A stretch of 64,000 nucleotides of DNA from Alphaproteobacteria bacterium (GTDB lineage Bacteria; Pseudomonadota; Alphaproteobacteria; Rhodobacterales; Rhodobacteraceae), in assembly GCA_030425145.1 (NCBI GenBank), contig JAUHVK010000009.1:1-64000 (forward strand), written 5' to 3'. Below, in pieces: positions 1 through 7,464 of the stretch. Position 1 is the stretch's first letter. Each line of letters starts with the position of its first letter. Position numbers and translations under genes: made by a program. The notes under the pieces were generated by a model. It ran no database searches, had not been told where the DNA came from, and worked only from the letters and a program-made list of their open reading frames with translations.

Positions 1-122
1 CGACGCAATCCTCGATGCAGGCTGCCAGGCCTGGAACAACCTGATCGCCCTCCCGGACGTCATCACGTCGATCGGATCAAGAGATTGGGTGAAAGTGGGT
101 CGATGATCGGAGCCCTTGGTAT
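1..122 (+). mobile_element. Right end of an IS630-family insertion sequence (partial)
   Basis: The window opens inside an insertion sequence. A transposase reading frame ends here and a decapitated TauE/SafE gene follows at once. IS630 elements insert at TA and duplicate it. The join is AT-rich with several TA steps near 120-126, so the exact end of the element lies somewhere in 107-124 and is an estimate. The left end is outside the window, so the inverted repeats cannot be compared. Confidence 0.7.
2..106 (+). CDS. IS630-family transposase, C-terminal fragment
   Basis: Frame 2 from the window edge reads DAILDAGCQAWNNLIALP, then TSIGSRDW and GR before TGA at 104-106. This is the typical last helix of IS630 DDE transposases (pattern ILDAxxxAWxxLI..P..I.SIG.R.W). 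Only 34 codons are inside the window, so the DDE catalytic residues cannot be checked. The family call is from remembered consensus, not a search. It was too short for the ORF track. Confidence 0.75.
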   Translation, partial: DAILDAGCQAWNNLIALPDVITSIGSRDWVKVGR

Positions 123-440
123 TATATCTCCCATGCCGGAGGTCCGCCCTTCCAAGCCTACGTGTTGCCGCAAAAACTGGATAAACTGGTTTATCTCGGG
201 ACGACGACGATCTTCTTCACTACCGTGAACCTGATCAAGGTGCCGCCCTTCATCCTTGCAGGTCAGATCACGTGGGAAAGCGCCGGACAGGCCGCTTGGC
301 TAGCTCCGTTTGCGCTGGCCGGAGCATGGAGCGGTTCCAAGATCGCCCGCGCCCTGCCGGATCACATCTTCTTCGTCCTGATCGAAATCGCCCTCGCGCT
401 GGTCACATTCAAACTGCTCTACGAAGTGCTGCTGGCCTGA
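123..440 (+). pseudogene. TauE/SafE family sulfite exporter, 5'-truncated by the IS
   Basis: The frame reads YISHAGGPPFQAYVLPQ, then LDKLVYLGTTTIFF. This is the conserved mid-protein HAGGPP motif and following membrane segment of TauE/SafE anion exporters. The family is usually about 250 residues with 7-9 membrane segments. Only about 105 C-terminal residues remain, and an in-frame TGA at 90-92 lies just upstream in the IS. The GTG at 162 used by the ORF track falls in the middle of a conserved block and is not a true start. The N-terminal half was displaced by the insertion, so the gene is presumed dead unless read from the IS. Confidence 0.85.
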
Positions 441-508
441 CTGTCTCCGGATTGACCTTCCCGCAACTCGCGGGCAGGTTAACGCTACAACCCTAACCCG
501 GAGAACCT

Positions 509-1423
509 ATGTCCCCGCTTCGCGGCATGGCGCTGAAACTCAGCGCGGTCTTGCTCTTCGTCTTCATGGCGGCCCTGATCAAAGCAAGTTCCGACGTGGT
601 GCCGCCGGGCGAAGCGGTATTCTTCCGGTCCTTCTTTGCAATCCCGGTCATTCTGAGTTGGCTCGCACTTCGGCGCGAACTGGCCACCGGTCTGCGAACC
701 CAAAACCCGTCGGGGCACTTCTGGCGCGGTCTCTTTGGCGTCAGCGCAATGGCCTGCGGCTTTGCCGCGCTCGGTCTCCTGCCGCTACCCGAAGTCACCG
801 TCCTTGGCTACGCGGCTCCCATTCTGACAGTGATCTTGGCCGCTATCCTTTTGGGCGAGAAAATCCGTCTGGTGCGTATGTCCGCCGTCATTATCGGCCT
901 TATCGGCGTGGTGATCGTTATGCTGCCTCAACTTGGCAACGAAGCGATGGGCACCGCCGCACGCTGGGGTGTGGCGCTGGTTCTGGCCTCCGCGGCTCTA
1001 CGGGCGCTGGCGCATGTCCATATCCGCAAGCTGGTACAGAACGAAACCACGTCATCGGTCGTGTTCTATTTTGCCGTCACAGCCTCGTGCCTGTCGCTCT
1101 TTACCATACCTTTCGGCTGGGTTGTTCCCGACCCCATCACCGCCAGCCAGTTGATCGGTGCGGGTCTGGTCGGCGGTGTCGCGCAGATCCTGCTCACGTC
1201 GTCCTACCGCCATGCCGAAGCCGCTGTGCTCGCTCCGTTCGACTACGCGTCGATCCTTTTTGCGCTGATCATCGGCTATACGATCTTCGACGAGATCCCC
1301 ACAATCCATACGCTAATCGGGTCGGTCGTCATCATCGGCGCAGGCGTTCTGATCATCTGGCGCGAACGTCAACTGGGCGTCAAACGTGGCCCGGCAAGGT
1401 CGAACCTCACGCCGCACGGTTGA
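509..1423 (+). CDS. DMT/EamA family transporter
   Basis: The protein has 304 residues and is almost entirely hydrophobic, with about ten membrane segments arranged as two EamA repeats (about residues 5-140 and 150-285). The first repeat ends in the typical APILTVILAAILLGEKI block. The C-terminus is basic (WRERQLGVKRGPARSN), as expected for a cytoplasmic tail. The family exports or imports small metabolites such as amino acids, nucleosides or sugars, and the substrate cannot be read from sequence. ATG 509 follows GGAGAACCT, a good ribosome site. It stands alone between the TauE remnant and accD. Confidence 0.9.
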   Translation: MSPLRGMALKLSAVLLFVFMAALIKASSDVVPPGEAVFFRSFFAIPVILSWLALRRELATGLRTQNPSGHFWRGLFGVSAMACGFAALGLLPLPEVTVLGYAAPILTVILAAILLGEKIRLVRMSAVIIGLIGVVIVMLPQLGNEAMGTAARWGVALVLASAALRALAHVHIRKLVQNETTSSVVFYFAVTASCLSLFTIPFGWVVPDPITASQLIGAGLVGGVAQILLTSSYRHAEAAVLAPFDYASILFALIIGYTIFDEIPTIHTLIGSVVIIGAGVLIIWRERQLGVKRGPARSNLTPHG

Positions 1424-1489
1424 TTGCATTTCTACGGAATGGGCCTTAGATCACACCCAACCAAGACAGGGTGACGGGAGCCGCACTGC

Positions 1490-2419
1490 ATGAACTGGAT
1501 CACCAACTACGTCCGACCCCGGATCAACTCGATTTTCTCGCGCCGCGAGATCCCCGAAAACCTCTGGGTCAAATGTGACGAATGCGGCACCATGTTGTTC
1601 CACCGCGAGATGTCGGACAACCTGAATGTCTGCTCCAATTGCGGTCATCACATGAACATCACCCCGCGCGACCGGTTCCGCGGCCTGTTCGACGGCGGCA
1701 TCTTCACCGAGATTGAGGTTCCTGAACCGCTGCCCGATCCGCTGCATTTCCGCGATCAGAAGAAATACCCCGATCGCATGAAGGCCGCCCAGAAGGCGAC
1801 CGGCGAGAAAGAGGCGATGCTCGTCGCCACTGGCGAGATTTGCCGCACGCCGATCGTTGCCGCTGCGCAGGATTTCAGCTTCATGGCTGGGTCGATGGGC
1901 ATGTATGTCGGCAACGCAATCATCGCCGCGGCCCAGAAAGCCGTCGAACTCCGCCGCCCGCTGGTGCTGTTCTCTGCCGCCGGTGGCGCACGGATGCAGG
2001 AAGGCATCCTCAGCCTGATGCAGATGCCCCGGACAACCGTCGCGGTTCAGATGCTGAAAGAGGCGAACCTGCCCTATATCGTCGTGCTGACGCACCCGAC
2101 GACCGGCGGTGTTACCGCGTCTTACGCCATGCTGGGCGACATCCAGATCGCCGAACCCGGCGCGCTGATCTGTTTCGCTGGCCCCCGCGTGATCGAACAG
2201 ACCATCCGCGAAAAGCTGCCCGAGGGCTTCCAACGCGCGGAATACCTGCTCGAACATGGTATGCTCGACCGCGTCACCGACCGCCGCAAGCTGCGCGAAG
2301 AACTGGTTCAGATCATCCGTATGCTCATGCACATGCCACCCCCTGTGTCTGGCGACCTCCCCGCGCCCAACCCTTCGGACGCCACGCCGGCAGAACCGGC
2401 CCCTGCCAGCAAGAAATGA
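1490..2419 (+). CDS. accD: Acetyl-CoA carboxylase carboxyltransferase subunit beta
   Basis: The protein has 309 residues, normal for AccD. It carries the N-terminal four-cysteine zinc ribbon (C29-x2-C32, C48-x2-C51: CDECG and CSNCGHH). The crotonase-like carboxyltransferase core follows, with [11 protein letters not shown] and [12 protein letters not shown]. It transfers the carboxyl group from biotin on AccB to acetyl-CoA, making malonyl-CoA for fatty acid synthesis, and works as an A2B2 tetramer with AccA. The tail after residue 285 is Pro/Ala-rich and probably disordered. The stop overlaps the folC start (ATGA), so the two are translationally coupled, the usual accD-folC pair. Confidence 0.98.
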   Translation: MNWITNYVRPRINSIFSRREIPENLWVKCDECGTMLFHREMSDNLNVCSNCGHHMNITPRDRFRGLFDGGIFTEIEVPEPLPDPLHFRDQKKYPDRMKAAQKATGEKEAMLVATGEICRTPIVAAAQDFSFMAGSMGMYVGNAIIAAAQKAVELRRPLVLFSAAGGARMQEGILSLMQMPRTTVAVQMLKEANLPYIVVLTHPTTGGVTASYAMLGDIQIAEPGALICFAGPRVIEQTIREKLPEGFQRAEYLLEHGMLDRVTDRRKLREELVQIIRMLMHMPPPVSGDLPAPNPSDATPAEPAPASKK

Positions 2420-3696
2420 TGAACTCACAAACCGGGTCGGACGTCATCCTTGATCGGATGATGTCCCTACATCCCAAGGTGATCGACCTCACTTTGGACC
2501 GCGTCTGGGCACTCTTGGCGGCGCTCGACCACCCCGAACTCAAACTGCCGCCGGTGATCCACATCGCCGGAACCAATGGCAAGGGATCAACTCAGGCGAT
2601 GATCCGCGCCGGGCTTGAGGCGGCGGGCAAGAACGTACACGCTTATACGTCTCCGCATCTGGCGCGCTTTCATGAACGCATCCGCCTTGCCGGGAAACTC
2701 ATCACCGAAGCTCATCTGAGCGAGGTTCTCGACGAGTGCTACCGCGCTAATGACGGCGCCAATATCACCTATTTCGAGATCACCACCTGCGCTGCGCTTC
2801 TGGCCTTTGCCCGTACGCCAGCCGACTACACTCTGCTTGAGGTTGGCCTCGGCGGACGGCTCGACGCCACCAATGTGATAGACACCCCCGCGCTGACAAT
2901 CATCACGCCCGTGTCGATGGACCACGAAGGTTTCCTCGGTGACACGCTGGCCAAGATCGCTGGCGAAAAGGCCGGGATCATCAAGCGCGGCGTGCCCTGT
3001 ATCGTCGGCCCGCAAGCTGATGAGGCGATGGATGTGATCGAAGCTCAGGCAACCCGCCTTGGCGCACCGCTTCTCGCCTATGGCCAGCACTGGCACGTGT
3101 CCGAAGAACGCGGGCGGCTGGTTTATCAAGACGATACTGGCCTGCTGGACCTTGACCTGCCCAACCTGCCCGGTCGGCATCAAATCCAGAACGCAGGCGC
3201 AGCGCTTGCCGCGCTCCGACACCTGAATATGCCCGAGGCATCCTTTGATGGTGCAGTGCAAAACGCCTACTGGCCTGCGCGGATGCAGCAACTCAAGGGG
3301 ACATCGCTCAACGACCTTGCGCCAGAGACCGACCTTTGGCTCGACGGCGGGCACAACCCGGCCGCAGGCGAGGCTCTGGCCGCGCACCTGCACGGCCTCC
3401 CCAAGCGCCCGACTTACCTGATCTGTGGCATGCTCAACACCAAGGACGTTCGTGGCTACCTGCGTCCGCTTGCAGGTGTGGCCGACAACCTGACCGCAAT
3501 CTCAATCCCCGGCGAGACCAACACGCTCAGCGCCGAGGAAACCGAAACCGCAGCCCGTGATGTCGGCTTGAATGCCGATCATGCCGACAGCGTGGAAAAT
3601 GCACTGCGCCTGATCGCGAAAACCGAACCCCGCGCACGGGTTCTGATTTGCGGATCTCTGTACCTCGCAGGCCATGTGTTGCGGCGGATTGGTTGA
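2416..3696 (+). CDS. folC: Bifunctional folylpolyglutamate synthase/dihydrofolate synthase
   Basis: The protein has 426 residues. The ATP-binding P-loop [11 protein letters not shown] lies at about residues 49-59, followed by [13 protein letters not shown], the Mur-ligase-like [15 protein letters not shown] block and DGGHNPAA in the C-terminal domain. It adds glutamate to dihydropteroate and then to folates, for retention and one-carbon use. The ORF track started it at 1840 inside accD. The real start is ATG 2416 (or 2419), overlapping the accD stop. No folP or folE is nearby. Confidence 0.97.
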   Translation: MMNSQTGSDVILDRMMSLHPKVIDLTLDRVWALLAALDHPELKLPPVIHIAGTNGKGSTQAMIRAGLEAAGKNVHAYTSPHLARFHERIRLAGKLITEAHLSEVLDECYRANDGANITYFEITTCAALLAFARTPADYTLLEVGLGGRLDATNVIDTPALTIITPVSMDHEGFLGDTLAKIAGEKAGIIKRGVPCIVGPQADEAMDVIEAQATRLGAPLLAYGQHWHVSEERGRLVYQDDTGLLDLDLPNLPGRHQIQNAGAALAALRHLNMPEASFDGAVQNAYWPARMQQLKGTSLNDLAPETDLWLDGGHNPAAGEALAAHLHGLPKRPTYLICGMLNTKDVRGYLRPLAGVADNLTAISIPGETNTLSAEETETAARDVGLNADHADSVENALRLIAKTEPRARVLICGSLYLAGHVLRRIG

Positions 3697-3734
3697 CCCA
3701 AATTTCGGTTAGGTCACTTTATATTGACCCAAAT
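3693..3734 (+). repeat. Two direct copies of TTGACCCAAAT, 31 bp apart
   Basis: Identical 11-mers lie at 3693-3703 (starting at the end of folC) and 3724-3734. The 31-bp period is close to three helical turns. The second copy is also the -35 element of the promoter below. GGTCA at 3712-3716 makes an inverted partner to the second copy. This could be a regulator-binding array or chance. Confidence 0.5.
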
Positions 3735-3753
3735 GTATTGAACTGCCTATATG
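3724..3753 (+). promoter_or_regulatory. Sigma70-type promoter for the rhodanese/LysM pair
   Basis: TTGACC (3724-3729), an 18-bp spacer and TATATG (3748-3753) give a near-consensus promoter about 50 bp ahead of ATG 3804. This is consistent with folC ending at 3696 and a new transcript starting near 3760. Confidence 0.5.
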
Positions 3754-3803
3754 TTGCCTAAAAAAGAGCAGTGTCCGCGCAAGCGAGACGGATAGGTGGC
3801 GAC

Positions 3804-4388
3804 ATGGTAAGAGTACGGCGCGCTGTCATCGCGGCAGGGTTTGCCGCAGGCGGCCCGCTGATGGCGCAGTCTTCCGCGATTACGGAAGGCGCAACAGCCT
3901 ATGCGTTTACCATGAACGGCATCGAAATGACCGTCACCCGCAGCGGCCCGTCCTGCCCCTCATCCTGCATCCAACCGATGACCATCTCCGCAGGCGTCGA
4001 AACGCTGGGCGAACTTGAAGTGATCGGATTTCTTCAAACCGCCGTCAGCACCGGCGCGGGCCTCCTGGTCGACGTTCGGATGCCCGGCAGTTTTTCTTCG
4101 GGTTCAGTGCCCGGATCGGTCAACGTGCCGATGGCGACATTCCAACCTGACAACCCCTACCGCGCCGACCTTCTGTCGGCCTTGGGCGTCAGCAACCCTG
4201 AAACCGCACCCGATTTTGCAGGCGCGTTCAGCCTTGTAGTCTTTGGCAGCGGGCCGGATGACACCGCCGCCCGCGATGCGATCCAGCATCTTCTTGGCGC
4301 TGGATACCCACCCGGCAAAGTCAAGTACTACCGCGGCGGCGCATCCACCTGGAGCGCACTTGGTCTCAACATCTCGGTGGGACAATGA
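3804..4388 (+). CDS. Exported rhodanese-fold protein lacking the catalytic cysteine
   Basis: I chose ATG 3804 because TAGGTGG precedes it. The track's GTG 3771 adds residues before an obvious signal peptide (MVRVRRAVIAAGFAAGGPLMAQ). The mature part has a CPSSC motif near the N-terminus, then a rhodanese-like fold: DVRMPGSFSSGSVPGSVNVP, and near the end YYRGGASTWSALGL. In active rhodaneses a Cys-containing loop follows the strand LVVFGSG. Here the loop is GSGPDDTAARD with no Cys, so sulfurtransferase activity is unlikely. It is probably a periplasmic binding or structural domain. It overlaps the LysM gene by 4 bases, so the two are probably co-expressed. Confidence 0.8.
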   Translation: MVRVRRAVIAAGFAAGGPLMAQSSAITEGATAYAFTMNGIEMTVTRSGPSCPSSCIQPMTISAGVETLGELEVIGFLQTAVSTGAGLLVDVRMPGSFSSGSVPGSVNVPMATFQPDNPYRADLLSALGVSNPETAPDFAGAFSLVVFGSGPDDTAARDAIQHLLGAGYPPGKVKYYRGGASTWSALGLNISVGQ

Positions 4389-5026
4389 CACAGAGAGCGA
4401 ACAGCGCGGGCTACATTCGCATGGCTCTCATGGGTACAGCCTTCATCGCGTTGACGATCATCCTTATCGTGTTCCAGCCAGGTTCACCGCGCAACGCCCA
4501 AAGCAGCTTTGTCACCGAGACCCACAGCATCGTCACCCGTGTGACCGACCCGTTGACCAATGCGCCCGCAGTCAAAGCCCCCATCGTCGCCGCGCCCGAT
4601 CCGGCGCAGGTTCCTGCACCGAGGGTTGCAGTGACCGTCCAAGGTGACAGCCAACCATCCAACATGCGCGACATGACCTTCAGCGCGATTTCGAATTTGA
4701 AATCCGTTACCACCGGGGAAGCCCCCTCTCCGGGCCAGCCGGGCAGCCTCTTGCACAGTGTCGTGCAACGAAGCATCGCCAACACCTCGACGGGTCAGGT
4801 GACAACCCCACAGGTGACCGAGATTGAACCCGTCAGCACTCGCGCGCAGCGCTCCCCAATAGCGGGATCGTATTTCGTGCGTTCCGGTGACACCCTGCTC
4901 AGCATCTCCAAAGAGGTCTACGGCGATACCGCCATGTCGTCCGAAATCTTCCGGCAGAACGCGAATATCCTGACCAGCCCGGACAGTCTCAAGCCCGGAA
5001 TGGTGCTGAAAATGCCCACGCCATAG
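4385..5026 (+). CDS. LysM peptidoglycan-binding domain protein, membrane anchored
   Basis: The protein has 213 residues. One N-terminal membrane segment lies at about residues 12-31 (MALMGTAFIALTIILIVF). A low-complexity Pro/Ala/Thr linker follows, then a C-terminal LysM domain at about 163-211 (YFVRSGDTLLSISKEVYGD...LKPGMVLKMP). It is likely an inner-membrane protein reaching to peptidoglycan. It is translationally coupled to the exported rhodanese-fold protein, which suggests a joint envelope role. No enzymatic domain is visible. Confidence 0.85.
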   Translation: MTQRANSAGYIRMALMGTAFIALTIILIVFQPGSPRNAQSSFVTETHSIVTRVTDPLTNAPAVKAPIVAAPDPAQVPAPRVAVTVQGDSQPSNMRDMTFSAISNLKSVTTGEAPSPGQPGSLLHSVVQRSIANTSTGQVTTPQVTEIEPVSTRAQRSPIAGSYFVRSGDTLLSISKEVYGDTAMSSEIFRQNANILTSPDSLKPGMVLKMPTP

Positions 5027-5350
5027 CCCCCCTATATCTGCGCACTCCCGCTACAGTTGGAAAAAACCAATCACCGATCACCTAAATGTTGACCGGTGCG
5101 AATCACTATGGCACAACTGTGCCAGACTTCGTGAATTGCTTTCAAAGTGACCACGGAACGGGGGATTTTAACGGTGTTTTTGAGTACTCAGTTACGCGCG
5201 ACATTGGCTTTTCCGAGCCTTGGGGCGTTTGAGGACACCGCACGGAACGACCACCAATTCCTCGACGACCCCTCGGGCGTTCCCTCGCGCCACCATCGAC
5301 GTAAGGTATAGCAAGGACCTGAACACAGGCGAGAATTATCGAGCAGCCTT
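5027..5350. other. Gene-free stretch of about 320 bp, content unknown
   Basis: No convincing CDS is present. A 48-codon ATG frame at 5086-5232 has no ribosome site. The stretch ends in a strong plus-strand terminator, so either the LysM transcript has a very long 3' tail or an independent short RNA lies here. I compared it from memory with 6S RNA, SRP RNA, RNase P RNA and split tmRNA and could not fit it to any of them. Confidence 0.5.
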
Positions 5351-5377
5351 AGGGGTCCTTCGGGACCTCTTTTTTTG
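5351..5377 (+). terminator. Rho-independent terminator with UUCG tetraloop
   Basis: AGGGGTCC-TTCG-GGACCTCT forms an 8-bp stem with one G-U pair, followed by seven T. The orientation is plus, and zapE ends convergently at 5380. Confidence 0.9.
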
Positions 5378-5379
5378 CC

Positions 5380-6438
5380 TCAAACCTCGCCCCAGCCTTC
5401 AGCCTGCATCTCGCGCAGACGGCTCGCCGTACGTTCGAATTCAAAGGTCCCGGTCCCTTCGATATAGAGCATTTCAGGTTCCGAAGCGGCCGACACGATC
5501 AATCGCACCTTTGCCTCATAGAGCGCATCAATCAGCGTAACGAACCGCTTGGCCTCGTTGAAGTTGCTGCGGCTCAGACGCGGGATGTCCTCGACAATCA
5601 GAACCCGAACCGCATCCGCCAGCGCAAGGTAATCCGCCGGGCCCAGCATCCGCCCACAGAGGTCATAGAATTTCGCCCGCGCCACCCCATTGTGAAAGCG
5701 CGGCAGTTCGATCTGACGGCCTTGGACGTGTAAGGTCAGGCTGTCCTGCTCGCCCCCGGTGATCTCTTGCCATATGCGATTGATCTCGGCCTTGGCGGTG
5801 GCGTCGTTCGGAGTGAAATACACCTGCGACCCGGCCAGTCGGTCCTGCCGGTAGTCGGTCGGCGAGGCCAGTTCATGCACCACCATGCGCGTCTTGAGCA
5901 TGTCGATAAAGGGCAGGAAGATCTGACGGTTTAAACCATTCTCATAAAGATCGTCCGGTACCCGGTTCGACGTAGTGACCACCACCACGCCCGCAGCGAA
6001 CAGCTTTTCGAACAGCCGCCCAACGATCATCGCGTCCGTGATGTCGGTGATCTGCATCTCGTCAAAGGCCAGCAGACGCACGGAATCCGATACCAATTTC
6101 GCCACCGGTTTGATTGCGTCTTCGACACCATCCTGCCGGGCCTTGTGAATGGCGGCGTGAATTTCCTGCATGAAGGCATGGAAATGCACCCGGCGCGCCG
6201 GGACGGTCAGGCTCTCGACAAAGAGGTCCATGAGCATCGACTTGCCGCGCCCGACCCCACCCCAAAGGTAAAGCCCTTTTGGCGGTTCCGGCGCTTTGCG
6301 AAACAGGCCCTTCTTCACCGGCTCGGCCAGGGCTGCGCGGATGCGTTCGAACTCGGGCAGGGCCGCTTCCTGTGCGGGGTCGCGGGTCAGCGATCCATCG
6401 GCCACACGCGCGGCGTATATCTCGGGCAAGGTCGTCAT
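5380..6438 (-). CDS. zapE: Cell division protein ZapE (AFG1-family ATPase)
   Basis: The protein has 352 residues, typical for the family. Walker A GGVGRGKSM is at about 60-68, preceded by PPKGLYLWG. Walker B LLAFDEMQ is followed by TDITDAMIVGRL and VTTSNRVPDDLYENGL, the AFG1 sensor region. It is an ATPase that associates with the Z ring in gammaproteobacteria; mitochondrial AFG1 acts in protein quality control. The gene lies 41 bp downstream of DUF2794 on the same strand and may share its transcript. Confidence 0.95.
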   Translation of the reverse strand: MTTLPEIYAARVADGSLTRDPAQEAALPEFERIRAALAEPVKKGLFRKAPEPPKGLYLWGGVGRGKSMLMDLFVESLTVPARRVHFHAFMQEIHAAIHKARQDGVEDAIKPVAKLVSDSVRLLAFDEMQITDITDAMIVGRLFEKLFAAGVVVVTTSNRVPDDLYENGLNRQIFLPFIDMLKTRMVVHELASPTDYRQDRLAGSQVYFTPNDATAKAEINRIWQEITGGEQDSLTLHVQGRQIELPRFHNGVARAKFYDLCGRMLGPADYLALADAVRVLIVEDIPRLSRSNFNEAKRFVTLIDALYEAKVRLIVSAASEPEMLYIEGTGTFEFERTASRLREMQAEGWGEV

Positions 6439-6479
6439 GGCTGCCGATTACCGCGTCTGGCGGCAATTGTGGAGAGGTG

Positions 6480-6821
6480 TTATTCCACCGCGCGGATCAA
6501 TTTGCGTTCGAGCACCCGCAGCACGGTGCGCAGATCATGCCCGCGCTTGAGCACCTGCCCGTCCATCCCGATCACCGCATATTGCCCCTGCCGGTTGCGC
6601 AGCTTGGGATGCTTTTCGATCCGGTAAAGCGGATTTTCGGCAGTACGCCGGAAGACCGAAAACACGGCCATGTCCTTGAGCGTGGAAATCCCGTAGTCGC
6701 GCCATTCCCCGGCAGCCACCATACGCCCGTAGAGCGACAATATCACGTTGAGCTCCGTCCGGTGAAAAGCCACCTGCTCGGGCGCGGAAAGGGGCGTTGG
6801 GAACGGCGTGATACTGTTCAT
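6480..6821 (-). CDS. DUF2794 domain-containing protein
   Basis: The protein has 113 residues. The whole length matches my memory of the alphaproteobacterial DUF2794 family: VAFHRTELNVILSLYGRMVAAGEWRDYG, then FSVFRRTAENPLYRIEKHPKLRNRQGQYAV. It is soluble, with no signal or membrane segment, and its function is unknown. It is the first gene of a probable two-gene unit with zapE, reading away from the small protein at 7097. Confidence 0.9.
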   Translation of the reverse strand: MNSITPFPTPLSAPEQVAFHRTELNVILSLYGRMVAAGEWRDYGISTLKDMAVFSVFRRTAENPLYRIEKHPKLRNRQGQYAVIGMDGQVLKRGHDLRTVLRVLERKLIRAVE

Positions 6822-6955
6822 GTCTCATGATGTGGTCAGGCCGTGGTTTAAATCAAGCGTTTTGACGGGTGTCCCTGGCCGCCGTTGCAAATTCATCTGC
6901 GCAAAGTTCAATCCGTAGTGCAGGTTTCGCAGCGAAATGCTCCGTCGGCGCGGAT

Positions 6956-6984
6956 TTGATCGAAACCGGCAAAAGGTGTATGTT
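6956..6984 (+). promoter_or_regulatory. Sigma70-type promoter for the small protein at 7097
   Basis: TTGATC (6956-6961), a 17-bp spacer and TATGTT (6979-6984) predict a start near 6991 and a 5' leader of about 105 nt. The leader contains GGGCCC and GCCTGAAG segments that may pair, but I see no known riboswitch. Confidence 0.5.
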
Positions 6985-7096
6985 CGGGTTCCCTCGGCGA
7001 TGACCGGAGCGCAGGGCCCAAGGCCTGAAGACTCCGACGACAGGAAGGGTGAAGCCTTTTGCGCAGCGTATCGCTGAGGCAGCAAAGGAGGACCCC

Positions 7097-7279
7097 ATGG
7101 ATGCCATGAAAGCAAGCGAGATCGCACATGCGCTGTACCGTGCGCGCGGTGATCGGGCGGAGTATGAAGCCGCCCAGAGGGAGCAAGAGTTCACGTCGGC
7201 CGGCAACGAAGAGGAAGCGGAACACTGGCGGGCGATCCGGGGCAACATCCGCCGTCTGCGCGGTGCCAACGAAAGCTGA
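7097..7279 (+). CDS. Small hypothetical protein, 60 aa
   Basis: The track starts at GTG 7049, but AAAGGAGG at 7085-7092 places the ribosome on ATG 7097, an almost perfect Shine-Dalgarno sequence. The product (MDAMKASEIAHALYRARGDR...RLRGANES) is soluble, highly charged and probably two helices with an Ala/Glu-rich middle. I recognise no domain. The strong start signal and its own promoter argue that it is expressed, probably at high level. Confidence 0.7.
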   Translation: MDAMKASEIAHALYRARGDRAEYEAAQREQEFTSAGNEEEAEHWRAIRGNIRRLRGANES

Positions 7280-7309
7280 AGCGGTTGGATCGGTAGCTCT
7301 CTTGAGAAA

Positions 7310-7361
7310 GGTCCGGTTCGGACCAAATGTTTCGCGCGCGAAACAATAGGACCGGATCGGA
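7310..7361. repeat. Inverted-repeat cluster A (three dyads)
   Basis: GGTCCG-GTT-CGGACC (7310-7324), a perfect 18-bp palindrome TGTTTCGCG/CGCGAAACA (7328-7345), and GGACCGGATCGGACC (to 7362). The outer two also pair with each other, so the whole can fold as one long hairpin. It may terminate or protect the transcript of the 60-aa gene. Confidence 0.7.
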
Positions 7362-7396
7362 CCCTTTAACCCTTTGTTAATAAATTCACTTTCGGA

Positions 7397-7464
7397 CGTG
7401 AACGGGGTCTTTTCTTTAAAGAAAAGACCGAAATGCGTTGACGCATTTCACCCTGCCGTTCACG
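7397..7464. repeat. Inverted-repeat cluster B, cloverleaf-like
   Basis: Outer arms CGTGAACGG (7397-7405) and CCGTTCACG (7456-7464) enclose two perfect dyads. One is 24 bp with half-site GGTCTTTTCTTT (7406-7429). The other is GAAATGCGT-TG-ACGCATTTC (7430-7449). It overlaps the last codons of imuB and resembles repeated intergenic palindromes of Rhodobacterales. Confidence 0.75.

Noticed and set aside
162-440. GTG 162 as start of a 92-aa protein (ORF track)
   Set aside because: Homology to TauE/SafE continues upstream of it (HAGGPP block), so it is an internal codon of a truncated gene.
5086-5232. 48-codon ORF in the 5.0-5.4 kb gap
   Set aside because: No ribosome site, no recognisable sequence, and weak codon pattern; left as unknown intergenic.
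5220-5540. 106-aa plus-strand ORF
   Set aside because: Runs through the terminator hairpin and into the antisense of zapE; a shadow.
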